Shown in pieces: positions 48,680-63,540 of a stretch of 64,000 nucleotides of DNA. Under the pieces are notes generated by a model. The model had not been told where the DNA came from, did no database searches, and saw nothing but the letters and a program-made list of their open reading frames with translations. The position numbers and the translations under genes are program-made. Position 1 is the stretch's first letter. Each line of letters opens with the position of its first letter. Source of the stretch: Heterocephalus glaber (Eukaryota > Chordata > Mammalia > Rodentia > Bathyergidae); assembly GCF_000247695.1 (NCBI RefSeq), contig NW_004624748.1, positions 346,951 to 410,950 on the forward strand, given 5' to 3'.

Positions 48680-48800
48680 TATCTCACAGGACCTTGGGGA
48701 CACCTCTCTGAATCCTTTTAGCACTTGGCTCATATTTGCCTGTATAATTTCTCATCCTAGATTTCAAACCTCTTGAAGGCAGATGCCATCATATGCTGTC
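48680..48800 (+). mobile_element. L2 LINE fragment
   Basis: ATAATTTCTCATCCTAGATTTC, then CTTGAAGGCAGATGCCATC resembles the L2 3' end. Confidence 0.5.
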
Positions 48801-49405
48801 ATATGCAAGTCAGTGTTTCAACACACGCTTTGCATCAGCCATTCTACAAAGTAGGTACGTTATCTGACCAAGAGCTGCAAAATCAAAATAGACTAAACAT
48901 ACATACTGAATAGTTTTTCAAAGACTCCATGTTATATTAAGTCTAAACAGACAACAAATTATTGTCTTCTCTCTCAGGCACTTTGTTTGGCTCCAGAAAT
49001 ATGGTGTTATGACAGACTATGTCTCTGTCCTCACAGAGTTACAACCAGTCACAGGAGAAAGACATCATACACCTATTACAAAAATGAAATGAGTAATCTC
49101 AAGTATAGAAAATATTGCGAAAGAAAAGTACAAAAATGTGCAAAATTATAACCATTGTATACCCTAACCAAATACCTAGACATCTGTATTACTTAACTTA
49201 CACATTCAAATGGTTTACCAAAAAACACCAGTATGCCTCTCTTCTCTTTTCAAAATATAATAATGGTTACCTGTACCTCAAAAGAGCTAGTATAAGTGAA
49301 AGAATCCAGTGGTTTTCTAACCAAACATCTCTCAACTTAACTCTCCAATAATTTGCCTTAAATGTGCCAATATCTCATATGAGCAAGTTAGGGGAACAAA
49401 TATGA
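48801..49405. other. Intronic DNA without recognised elements
   Basis: Nothing recognised. Confidence 0.3.
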
Positions 49406-49409
49406 CCCC

Positions 49410-49925
49410 TCTGCTCAAATCTTTTCATTTCTTCATTGGCTTCTGATCTCTGAGCATCCTAACCAAATCTTTAATATGAATCCTTCCAGCCCCTACTCAC
49501 TTCTCCAGCCTCATCCAACCCATCTGCCCCCTGTGTTCTGGTCTACAGTGCTTCAATGCAACCTGCATGCTCCCTTATACCTGAGGGCCTTGTCCCCACT
49601 GTCCCTCACCTGGGAGGCTCTCTTCCTTTCTGCCCCTCTGCGCATCAGGTCTCAATTCAAAACTGACTTCCTCAGGAGCTTCTGCCTTTGGCATCCCACC
49701 TATGATTGCGAACAAGGTGCCTGTTTGTTCTGATGTTCATTACATTTATAATTTTACAGTTATTCAGGGGAGTATTAGATTAATATTGGTCTCTCTCACT
49801 AGACTTAAATTCTAGGTAGAAAAGAACCATACATTTCTAAATAGTGCTTTATCTTCAGTGCCTGAAACAGAACCTCACACATAAGAGGCATATAAAGACA
49901 CAAGTTGAGTGAATAAAGAAAAGCA
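49410..49925 (+). mobile_element. L2 LINE, long 3' portion
   Basis: CTTCTCCAGCCTCATCCAAC, CTGAGGGCCTTGTCCCC, CACCTGGGAGGCTCTCTTCC, TCAATTCAAAACTGACTTCC and AGTGCCTGAAACAGAACC follow L2 order over 500 bp, the longest clear L2 in the window. Confidence 0.82.
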
Positions 49926-51520
49926 CCAATATTTATTAAATATCTTTCTGTTTCTACATCTAGCAGATTTAAGAGTAAGTGCTCTTAAGAGGAAAATTAA
50001 TATTCTTCCTCAAAATTACATTATGAGAATTAAATCTTATTTAGAAATGAATATAGAGTCTGTAAGGTAATTGTCTTAATACAAGGATTTATAATTCACC
50101 CTTTAGATTGGGTAATAAAACCACGAATAAGGAAATAAAAAAACAAACAAGACACATCATACCACTACATGATAAACAGCAGAAAATAATGATTCCATTG
50201 TAGTTTCCTTCTAACCATGAAGAGAACAAGAACAATTCTTAAATTTGTATCCAACAGACATTGTGCACACACAGCAGGGGAAGAGACACAACCACAGAGT
50301 TTGGGTTGCCAGGGAGAGGCAAGTGGACAGCCAGGGACTTTGTGTCCCTGTATTCCATACTTCCCAGCCACAGAGATATTGGAATGGTGTGGTCCTGGAA
50401 GGACCTAGTGGTTCCTATGTGTGCCCTATGTCACCCAGCATTACCCACTACAGTATGCCACCCATATGGAAGATATATTAGATTAATAAGAGGACAATCT
50501 GGGCCATCTCCTCATCAAATAACACTGGGGGCATAGACTACAAATGGAGAGCTTCACAACCTGCCTCCTTCTGTCCTCTCCACTTTTATCCCTAGGGCAT
50601 CACCCCACCCAATTCCCTAGAGGAAATCTACTACCAATTCTGGAACTCATGTCAGATCTCTTCACAACTCTTTGACTTTGAGGATTTGGCATTCCCCTGC
50701 CCAAAAGCTCAGGGAGCCTGCTGCTTACCAGACCCAGCACAGGGATCACCTCTGCCAGCACCCTTTGTAGACAGCATGGCAGCACTCCTCTGTGACCTGC
50801 AGCATTTTGTTCACACCTGAGTGGGCCCTGAGCCTTCCTGGATTAAACACCAGATATTTTTGTCTTTAAAAAAAAGTTCACTGTAGGCCATAATTCTGTG
50901 TCTGGCTGAAGTATGATTTTGAACTACATGTTCCAGCCAGACTCCACCCAGGAAAGCAGAAACCATCCAAGTTATCTCAAACATAAAGAATTTAATATAG
51001 GCAATTGTTTATACAGATGTTAGGAGAACTAACAAACGAAAGAAGATTTTAAAAGGGGACCCAGAAATTATCAGTAACAGAAAATGACTGCTGTCCATTA
51101 GATGGAATAATGATACTGGCAGAAGATGGCATTACTAGTAACTAAAGGAATTGGTTGTCTCGTGAGGGTGCATCATTATTAGTGGTTTTCTGATAGGAGC
51201 TATAATCATGAAGAACAAGGCTTTCCAGGGGGAGAGACATCTGCTCCTATGAACCTGCCCAGAAAGAGAAATACCCTGGCTTCTCCCTGCCTCTCATCTT
51301 CCAATAGAGCTTCCCTCTGGCCAAATCTACCCAGATACCAATGTCAAAGCAACTAGAAAACACAGTCCCTTGTGACTCACAGCCAAGGAGGGAAAGGCAG
51401 AATGGAAAAATGACAAGCATATACTATGTGAGGCCAGTGAGCCCATCACTTGGGCTAAGTCACTGCCACCTGGAGCAAAACATGGAAGTGAGTGTTACGC
51501 ATCATGAATCCTTTGGGTTG
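49926..51520. other. Intronic DNA, possibly with an old unclassified repeat
   Basis: Sequence 50990-51430 has a flavour of an old LTR or internal element (GGCTTCTCCCTGCCTCTC, then CTGGCCAAATCTACCC), but I cannot name it. Overlapping ORFs at 50165-50536 lack domains. Confidence 0.3.
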
Positions 51521-51524
51521 TAAT

Positions 51525-51650
51525 TACACCCCTAGATTGGTTTCCTCCATTAGACTATGTGCTTCACCATAATAGAGTTATATCCCTATTTTTATCTGAA
51601 TACCTACCACATTATTTGACATATTCTAGGCTCAAAGTAAATAAATGCCC
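51525..51650 (+). mobile_element. L2 LINE 3' fragment
   Basis: CATTAGACTATGTGCTTCACC, then AGGCTCAAAGTAAATAAATG is the L2 3' end. Confidence 0.6.
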
Positions 51651-53454
51651 ATAAATCACCAATCTTGTGGGTTTACAACATACTCTGACTTGGCATTTCA
51701 CTCACAATTTTCATTCTGTTGACTATTAATTCAAAGAGCTATTAATGCGTATTACCAGTAAATAGGACCACGCCATTCCCAAGTAAGTTTGTGAAACACA
51801 ATGTTAAAGTTAAGCCAATTTCGTTATTCCAGAATTATTCAGCGCTATTAAAAGGTGCCTGGAGAGGGAATTATGGTATTATGTAACATGTTTTCAATAC
51901 AGATGACTACAGAACACTCTTTTAAAAGGCCTAATATTATGCAAGGAAATCAAGTAAGGGGACATTGTCTTAAATGTCATTACATTGGTGGTATTTCTTT
52001 ATTTTTCCTTGGAAATATTCCCATGAAGGTCATATTCTGTAGATCCTCATGTCACTACTAAGAAATTAAAACTAAATAATATATCAAATATTAATTGAAC
52101 ATATCAGGTGTTGTTTATTCCAGTCACTGTAGGCCTCGAAGAAAAATGTTATACTTCCTGCTTGTTGAAAGAAATAAGAAAAACATAAAATCATAAATGG
52201 AATTTCATTTTTTAATCAAAAAATATTGTTTTACATATTTCAGTACACTGTAATACAAAAAGCTGTCTGATTTTATTAAAAATCTGAGACAAATGAAAGG
52301 TAAATTATTTACTAAAGTATAAGCAGGTCAGTTCTGGAGCTTACATTACTATTTAAACTTCATAAATTCTAAGAACAAATCACTAACTGGAGTTACATCT
52401 ACCATATAAAGAAAGATACCAAATTCTCCAATAATACATCAGCAATATTAACAACCAAAGCTGGGTAATGCTGTGTTCAACTATACTACCCTTTAAAAAT
52501 AACTATTCAAAGACCCTTAAGAAATCCCTGGACTCCTTTAGTATGATTTAGCTGAAACTTTAAAAGTTCTATTTTATTGATCTACATTGACAAAGTAGAA
52601 CATTGCCCTTCATTTTATAAGAGGGACATGAAGTCCTTAGATTCATTATTGAAGAAATGTATCCTCCAAAATTAACATTATCTTTAGTTTTAAAGGATTA
52701 CTACAAAGGTTTTTCTCAGTGGGTACTTATATTAGAAAATTTGGCCAGTATGCAATCTTTTGCTGAATAATTTTTAAAAAACAGTATGTTTGTTTTGGCA
52801 TTCTTCCTAGTACAAATTGCACTATTAACATTAAACTGTAATATATTTTTTGACATGTGGCAAAAATTTGCGACATCATATTTTATAACAGTGTTTCCAT
52901 TGTATCAGAAACGTAAAGGAAGAGTAAAAGACATAATCAAAATATTCACCTACTATATGTTAAGAGACTTACTCTTCACAATAGTCAAAATCCTGCATTC
53001 TAAATATTAGGTAGAATTTCAATTAACACTAAAATTTGATGGTGATAATATTCACAACCAATTCAGTAACTAATAGGATAACTTCAGGTGTCACTCTAAA
53101 ATTCAGTGTTCTCATCTGTAAAAAAAAAAAAAAAGAATTAATTAACTGCTCCACTGTAGTGAAATGGAAGCTGAATCACAAGTCTCTTGAGGGTTCTGGG
53201 CCTAAATGAGTTAGGGAAATATTTGATGCTGTGTTCCAACTCATTTTCCCCAGACTGGCAATGTGCATCAATGTACCAAAGGCTCAATAAAGTTCTGCTG
53301 TAATGTAGGCTACTAACTCTCCATAACGAAGTGTTTCTCAAATCTACTTATCCTACAACTGTTTTGCTTTTTCCTATTAGCATACATTGATACACTCAGG
53401 AATTCATGTTTCTCAGAACACAATTGAGGATTATATTTTAAGAGAGCAACAAGA
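51651..53454. other. Intronic DNA without recognised elements
   Basis: Very AT-rich (52100-53100). A possible MIR tail (TTCTCATCTGTAAAAAA) lies at 53108-53124. Confidence 0.35.
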
Positions 53455-53645
53455 AGCCAGATATGGTGGTGCATACATATATTTCCAGCACTCTGGGAGA
53501 TGAGGCAAAAGACAGCTAGTTCAAGCTCAGCCTGGGCTACTTAGTGACTTAGTGAAACTCTATTTCAAAACTGAAACAAAAAAATGTTGAAAAGACCTGG
53601 GGATATATGTCAGTGCAAAGGCCCTGGGTTCCATATCTGTATTTA
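53455..53645 (+). mobile_element. B1-dID SINE (decayed)
   Basis: GCCAGATATGGTGGTGCATAC and TTCAAGCTCAGCCTGGGC, an A-rich linker, then a diverged ID half (CCTGGGGATATATGTCAGTG, GCCCTGGGTTCCATATC). Confidence 0.85.
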
Positions 53646-54642
53646 AGGAAGGGGAGAGGGAAAAGAGAGAGTGAGAGTGAATAATAAGATCAATTCTAAT
53701 GACATAAAGAATAAAAGTTTTGCACTAATGTCTGTATTCCTTCTGATTATAACCAATACTCAGTAAGCCACCCTTGCCAAGCTGGTGTTCAAGCACTAAT
53801 GGTGTACAGTGATGGCCTTGTGTGGAGTCCAAATTTTATGCATCTTGTATATGATACAAGTTAATGTAAAGATTTCTTCAGTGTATTTTTAAAATCCTTT
53901 TTATGGGAATGGTTATGAATTCACATTTCTCTGCTGGTAGCCTTTGTGACTAACAACATATTTTTACAAGACAACTAACTAGGTAGCAGTATCTCTATTA
54001 GTGGGGCTAAATAATCCATAATGACCTTGGCCTCGGTGATCTCTATTATGACTGTGTTAGCTAGTGGTAACAAAAGGAAGTAAATGAAATACCAGATCAC
54101 TCTCTCAGACTGTTCTCTGCAAAAACAAATGGAGAATTGGACCATGTTTAAAAAAAAATCTAATCATTCTAAGGAAAAAATACTGCAAAGCAGTTAACAA
54201 GTACAATGAATAACTTTTTATTCCACATTTTTTAAGAATTATCATCATTATTTACTTCAGAGATATAATGTTATGAAGTAAAAACCAGTAACACAAAATT
54301 GGGGGGAAAAAACTGAGTAATATGGCAGAAAACAGGTCAGAGATCTGAAGGTATTATAGCTAAACACAAACCAGCAACATTACATTGTCTCAGACTGAAG
54401 GAGGCAACACAATCCTAGGAATGGTGGCGGGATTTATCATTTACACCTGGAGTCATAAATCAAAATACAGTCTTTCTATAGGGACCGTATGGAAAATATT
54501 TGATTTTCCTTCTGCTTTATGAGTGTATCACTTAAGGTTAGCAAGGTAATATAAAGGAGAAACCAATTATAGTATTAACAAGTATGTTCCTACAGCAGTT
54601 CTGGTGTTCTGTAACTCAAATCCTACTACCATTAAAATAACA
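53646..54642. other. Intronic DNA without recognised elements
   Basis: Nothing recognised beyond a GA-rich patch at 53648-53680. Confidence 0.35.
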
Positions 54643-54750
54643 GGGCCGGGGATTTAGCTCAGTGGTTTCGCCGCCTGCTGTGCAAGCGCAAGGATCCGAG
54701 TTCGATCCCTGGTATCAAAAAATAAAAAATAAAAATAAAAATAAAATAAC
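54643..54750 (+). mobile_element. Young ID SINE with (AAAAT)n tail and target duplication
   Basis: GGGCCGGGGATTTAGCTCAG and GAGTTCGATCCCTGG are followed by an A tail that has mutated into (AAAAT)n. Flanking AAAATAACA (54634-54642; repeated at about 54742-54750) forms a short duplication. Confidence 0.94.
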
Positions 54751-54889
54751 AAGTACAGATGTAACAAGTCTAATGATTTATACTAGTTTAATAGTTGTGC
54801 AAGTCTACACACCAATACTGGCATAATTTGAGATTTCAGTAAGTAACATTGGTTTGTGATATGTAAACCATTTGGGTCTAGACCACTTG

Positions 54890-55370
54890 AGAAATGCCCA
54901 TCAACTGGAGACTGGATAAAGAAAATATGGTTTTTTTAATAAAATGGAGTACTATTCAGCCATAAAAAATGAGAAATTAGAGACATTTATAGCTAAGTGG
55001 ATGCACATTGAGGCGATACTCTTAAGTGAAATAAATAGGACACACATGTGTAAATACTGAATAGTTTCTCTGGTGTGAGAAACTGAAAGTGTAAATAAGG
55101 ACTAAAACATATAATAGGCAATGTGAAATAGGAAGAAAAGGGGCAAAGGGGAAGGAAGTGGGAGGGGTGGGGGAAAGGATAGAAGGGAACGGAATTAATA
55201 TAAGAAAATGGAAAAATAGGAACAAAATCTTGTAAATAGGGAGGAATGGAGGGGTTGAAGGGAGGGCTGGGAAAGGGTGAAAAATAAGAACCAAGAGAGA
55301 TTATGTAAAGGTGCAAATTTCCAATGATGAATGTCATTATATTGTATACCTAAAATGTACCAATGATTAG
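54890..55370 (+). mobile_element. L1 3' end (lineage A)
   Basis: GCCCATCAACTGGAGACTGG begins the C-terminal ORF2 part, followed by a purine-rich 3' UTR and the tail AAAATGTACCAATGATTAG. It does not end in AATAAA but is followed directly by a second copy of the 3' UTR. Confidence 0.9.
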
Positions 55371-55645
55371 AATGAATAATCGATAAGGCAAAATAGGATG
55401 AAAAGGTCCAAAGGGGTAGGGGTAGTGGGAGGGGCAGGGGAAAGGAAAGAAGGGAAAGGAAAAATGATGAGAAATGGAAAAAATGGAAATAAAGTCTTTG
55501 TAAATAGGGAAGGGTGGAGGGGATGAAGGGAGGGCTAGGAATGGGGAAAAAATAAGAACCAAGATGCATCATGTAAAGGTATGAGTTCCCAATGAGAAAT
55601 GTAATTGTGTTGTATACCTACAATGTACCAATAAAAGAATTTAAC
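55371..55645 (+). mobile_element. Second L1 3' UTR copy in tandem
   Basis: GGCAAAATAGGATGAAAAGG, a G-rich block, GTCTTTGTAAATAGGGAAGG and the tail ACAATGTACCAATAAAAG repeat the arrangement of the preceding element. It lacks any ORF2 sequence. Confidence 0.88.
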
Positions 55646-55940
55646 AACAACAGCAAAAAGTCCTCAACCTCAGTCCCACCCAGACCTGCCAAACACACAC
55701 TCTGGGGCAGGGCCCTGAACTCTCCATGTATTGAGAGAGAATTTCAGAGAACGGAGAAAAGAAGAAGAAGAAATGGAAGCAGGATGATGTGCTTCACCAA
55801 CACCAAACTACAGAGGTGGGACCTTTTCCATAGCCCAGTTAGAGATATTTATATCAGGTCATGACACAAATAAATTCTAAGTTCTGAAAGTCAGCCATCT
55901 ACCAGAAGTCACATTTTCTAAAATATGAAATACTTAGCTT
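55646..55940. other. Intronic DNA without recognised elements
   Basis: Nothing recognised. Confidence 0.3.
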
Positions 55941-55943
55941 AGA

Positions 55944-56124
55944 ACAGGGTTTTCAAGGCATGGCCCCAAACAGTACAGGTATCACCTGGGAAACTTATTA
56001 GAAATGCAAACTATCAGGTCCCCCACCAAATTAACTGAATCAGAAACACAGAATGGGCCCCAAGCACTCCATGTTAAAATTCTTACAGGTAATTCTTATG
56101 CATGTTAAAATTTTAAAACTGCAG
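55944..56124 (+). mobile_element. MER5/MER3-like hAT-Charlie fragment
   Basis: CAGGGTTTTCAAGGCATGG, GTATCACCTGGGAAACTTAT, TAGAAATGCAAACTATCAGG, CTGAATCAGAAACACAG and the closing AAAACTGCAG follow the order of this small hAT family. Confidence 0.75.
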
Positions 56125-60415
<4,291 letters not shown>

Positions 60416-60445
<30 letters not shown>

Positions 60446-62016
60446 CTGAAAGCAGGGAGTGTCTATTAGCAAACTGGATCTTCAGCCCTACTGGGCATCA
60501 ACTTCCCATCCTCTGTAGTACTGATGACGGTCCCTGGTAAACAAACAGTAATATGGAATATTAAAAGTTAAATACTTTTAGAGAAATGCTAACACACATT
60601 TGGTCTGTAAATTTAAGTTAATAAACATTCAAACTTGCCTCAACACTTCAAAAGTGAGAAGAACTAATTCTCTCTGTAAGCTTCTCTATAATTCAATTTC
60701 TGTCTAACCCGATCAAAATTTTTTCATGTCTTTATTTCTTGTAAATGCTCCCAAATTAACTCTGACAGCTATTTACTTAAAGAAATACATGACTTCTATT
60801 TGCCAAGCCAGGGAATTCATTTCACTTACTCACATTAAAAGTAACGTAACATTTTTACTGGCAGTAAACATAATTCAGGATATTAAAATAAAATGAACCA
60901 TACTATCATTTGTTTACTTTGCTTGCAAATTCACACTCACTGTGGCAACTCTCCTGTGCCCTTTTAACTGTGCATTAACTTTCTGAGCCCAAATAAAATA
61001 ATTAGGATAACTTTCCCCCATGGAAGAATATCATAAATTCAACAAACAATATAGACCATCTAGGCAACTACATTAGATAGAACTATTATCAGACACTCCC
61101 AAGTACTCAATCAATCAGTAGCATCTGAGAATTCCTTCAGTCTTAAAAACTATCTCCTCAGGTAAAAGAAAGCCTGTGTGTGTGTCTTATTTTCACATCT
61201 ACTCTTCTGATTCATTAGTTCCCATGATTTCATGGGAATCATTTCCCCTGATGAACTATTGTCTAACCCGAAAGGTAACACGTGCTTTTTAATACCTGAC
61301 ATCAAATACCAGTCACTCAAATGGTTGCAGGTACATATACAGTACTTCTGCTCCTGCCATACAAAACGAGTTCCTGAACGCTTTCTCACACTTTCCATAA
61401 TGAACACAGACACACACAGGACATCCACGGTAGAGTTACAGCCTGAACTCCTTTCTAACTCCAGCTTTAAGGGTCCACAGCAAACCTTTTTCCTTTATCC
61501 TTTCACCATCTCCTCCCCAGATGTCTCTGGGTATAATTCGAAGAGACCCGCAGCCACCTTTTTTTTTTTTTTTAATTGTCAGCTGCAGTCACTGGCTGAA
61601 GTTGGTCTGCCTGGGCCAGAAGGCTGGGGAAGACCAGCAGGGGGTGGCGTGAGAAAGGGGGGCCCTCGCCTCCAGGGAGTCTAGGAACAAGAACACATTC
61701 GGCCCCCCGAGATTGCCTCTGTCACCCGCCCACCCGTGGAAACACAATGATCCCACAATTCTAAAACAGGGAGAGGGGGACTCTCCAGCGGTTTAAAGGG
61801 GAACTAAGGCGAAGCATGGGAAGGCAGCAACCCCCGGAGGCGGACGCGACAGCAGACGCGGCAGGCCGGCAGAGCCCACGGAGAGCCGGGCTCAGGGGGT
61901 CCGGGAGCGGGGCCCGGGCAGCCTTGCGCTCTACTCACATGGCCGGCGGGCGGCGGCCACCTCCTCTCCCGGGTCCCGGGCGCTCCACAACTTGCTGTCT
62001 TTCCGGGACGGAACAT
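60416..62016 (-). other. Upstream ORF (35 codons) spanning the LHFPL6 exon 1-exon 2 junction
   Basis: An ATG at 62014-62016 (minus strand) opens a frame of 26 codons that reaches the exon 1 donor exactly at a codon boundary. If exon 1 is joined to exon 2 as proposed, the frame continues nine codons and stops at TGA 60416-60418, 71 nt before the LHFPL6 ATG. The context is weak (T at -3, T at +4), so ribosomes may leak past it. The ORF exists in the sequence under the stated splice; its translation is inference, and it depends on transcription starting upstream of 62016. Confidence 0.45.
60446..61938 (-). other. LHFPL6: LHFPL6 intron 1
   Basis: The intron lies between the exon 1 donor (GTGAGT) and the exon 2 acceptor (TTTCAG) and is about 1.5 kb long. 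Its upstream part (61600-61938) is still inside the GC-rich promoter domain. A poly-T run of about 15 at 61559-61574 is the only simple repeat. I saw no SINE or LINE in it, which is unusual for this window and may reflect selection against insertions close to the promoter. Confidence 0.7.
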
Positions 62017-62150
62017 CCAACGACCTGGGACCGTCCTTGTCTTCCTCGCGCAGTCCAGAAGCCGCAGAGCCCGGGGCAAACGGGAGGGTGGGGTGGAGAC
62101 CTCACTCGGTGGAGCCGGCCTGCGCGCCGAGGAGCGGCTGGGCTGCACCG
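61939..62150 (-). other. LHFPL6: LHFPL6 non-coding exon 1 (5' end approximate)
   Basis: A GC-rich leader exon read on the minus strand ends at a consensus donor, GTGAGT, at 61933-61938. The human gene has a non-coding first exon just upstream of the first coding exon, and this arrangement matches it. The 3' boundary is supported by the donor. The 5' end at about 62150 is a guess placed just downstream of the GC boxes, and the true start could lie anywhere within about 62000-62400. Long ORFs in this stretch on both strands are GC-rich artefacts without recognisable domains. Confidence 0.65.
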
Positions 62151-62420
62151 CCTCCTCCTGCCGCCCGGCCTCCGCCCCCTCCTGTCCCCTCCCCTCGACG
62201 GCAGAGACGGCGAGGACGCGCGCCACCGCCCACAAGGGCAGAGCCCCCCCGGGGCGGCTCCGAGCGGCTCCGGGGCTTCGCCGGCGGCTGGTCCCCTGCA
62301 CCACACCCTGCCTTCCCGGGCCGTCTCCTGGAGGCTGAGGAGCTGGCGAAGTTGCTGGTCTTAGCGGGTGCTCCCTCGGGCGCGGCAGGAGACCGAGTCC
62401 CTGTTTGCTTTTTGGGCCGA
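62050..62420 (-). promoter_or_regulatory. LHFPL6: LHFPL6 proximal promoter (TATA-less, GC-box type)
   Basis: The region upstream of exon 1 has Sp1-type GC boxes: GGGGCGG at 62251-62257 (plus strand) and its complement CCGCCCC at 62172-62178. There is no convincing TATA box. This is the usual picture of a CpG-island promoter with dispersed start sites. The extent is approximate. Confidence 0.6.
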
Positions 62421-63364
62421 GGACTTGGGTTGTAGTTTTTCTACCGCAGCAGGAGACTTAGACGGGAAGGAGGGCCTTAAAGAGTAGGGAAAGGGGTCTG
62501 CTGAGCTTTAGGGGATCTTGGGAAGCGGTCTTTTTGGAAGGCGATGAGCAAGGCGGGTGTGGACATGGGAGTGGAAGAGAGCGAGAGCACAGGTCTCCAA
62601 GGGGGCAGCTAGCTTTCCAGACAGGCCGGGGAGAAGCCGAGGGAGTCATCTAAGGAGCCTCTCCAGGAAGAGAGATAAACCTCTTCGGCTATCTCTGTCA
62701 AGGCAGTCTTCTCCTTCTCCATCGTTCTTCCTCCTTTCTCCCTCCGCTCCCCAGTCCTCTCTTCTCCCCGTTCCTCTCTGTCTTTCTCTCTCCCTTCCCT
62801 TTGGTCCCCTGACCTCCCTTCTTTTCCACCCCTCTTCCTTCTACTCAGTGGTAATAGTCGATATCAGCTTTGGATTTCTTCTCTGAAAAACAGCTAATTT
62901 TTATTTTTCCTCTCGACATGGGGTCTGTTTTTACTTGTCATTAATACTAACTCCTTTGGAAGTTTAGAGCTAGATTTAGTGGATGACTGTGGGCGTCAGC
63001 TGAAGATAGTATTTTAAGAAACACACCATCTGGGAATAGCAGTTTTTGAAGTAGGTACTTTCCCCAGATACAGTTTTGGTGATATATCTTTTCAAAGTAG
63101 TTGAAATAAAAGGATAGGTTCATACTTTGTATAAACTTTGTAATAAATTTTCAAATTACACCATTTAACTAACCATGATGGTGTACATTTTTTTACAACT
63201 ACAGTTGGATATGTGTGTTCTTTCGTTATTAGTTTGGAAGGCTTTAAGTAATTGGTTCCAATCCTTTTAAAGTCATAGGTCTTTATAAGAATAAGAAGAA
63301 ACTAATAAGCATCCTGGGGGGGGATATATAGTTTTATCATAAAGTTCACAAAAGGGAGGAGAAA
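62421..63364. other. Upstream flank of LHFPL6, no gene recognised
   Basis: G+C falls away from the island. Apart from the polypyrimidine tract there is no SINE, LINE, splice-like ORF or conserved protein. An 8-G run lies at about 63316-63323. Confidence 0.5.
62700..62848. repeat. Polypyrimidine tract upstream of the promoter
   Basis: About 140 bases are almost entirely C and T on the plus strand (for example CTTCTCCTTCTCC near 62708 and TCTCTCTCCCTTCCC near 62786). Such purine/pyrimidine-asymmetric tracts flank many promoters and can adopt triplex structures. No function is claimed. Confidence 0.7.
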
Positions 63365-63369
63365 TATGC

Positions 63370-63540
63370 CCTCCAAGAGATATTTGGCAAAATCTGGAGA
63401 TATTTTTGGTTAGCAGAACAGGGAAGCATTACTGGCATCTAGTGGATAAAAGCCAAGAATCCTGATAAAATATTCAGGGCAGCCCCTGAGATGATTGCCC
63501 AGAGGGTCAGAAGAGCCAAGGTTGAGAAAACCTGTCTCAG
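63370..63540 (+). mobile_element. hAT-type MER-family DNA transposon fragment
   Basis: The segment has the order of a well-known non-autonomous mammalian element: TGGCAAAATCTGGAGATATTT at the start, CTGGCATCTAGTGG in the middle, CAGGGCAGCCCCTGA, and GTTGAGAAAACC at the end. It is degenerate. I recognise it as a dispersed hAT-like MER element but do not assign a subfamily. Confidence 0.6.

Larger units (their letters stand above)
61800..62420. other. CpG island at the LHFPL6 5' end
   Basis: CpG dinucleotides and G+C are strikingly dense here (runs such as GCCGGCGGGCGGCGG at 61942-61956) compared with the CpG-poor flanks. The island covers exon 1 and the proximal promoter. It is the only extended CpG island in the window; the other CpG cluster is the solo LTR at 42.8-43.3 kb. 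Confidence 0.92.

Noticed and set aside
11771..54750. tRNA genes at the tRNA-like segments (A box TAGCTCAGTGG and B box GTTCGATCC)
   Set aside because: They are ID SINEs: each is followed by GGTACC and poly(A), most have target duplications, and they occur many times in the same form. No cloverleaf with an acceptor stem is kept.
55022..55572. Phe/Pro/Ser-rich antisense ORFs of up to 125 codons
   Set aside because: They are translations of the purine-rich L1 3' UTR on the opposite strand. Similar ORFs occur at 3.1 and 31.0 kb over the homologous repeat.
61804..62435. Long overlapping ORFs of 120-180 codons on both strands in the CpG island
   Set aside because: Stop codons are rare in GC-rich DNA. 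The translations are Pro/Arg/Ala-rich without domains, overlap on both strands, and sit over exon 1 and the promoter.
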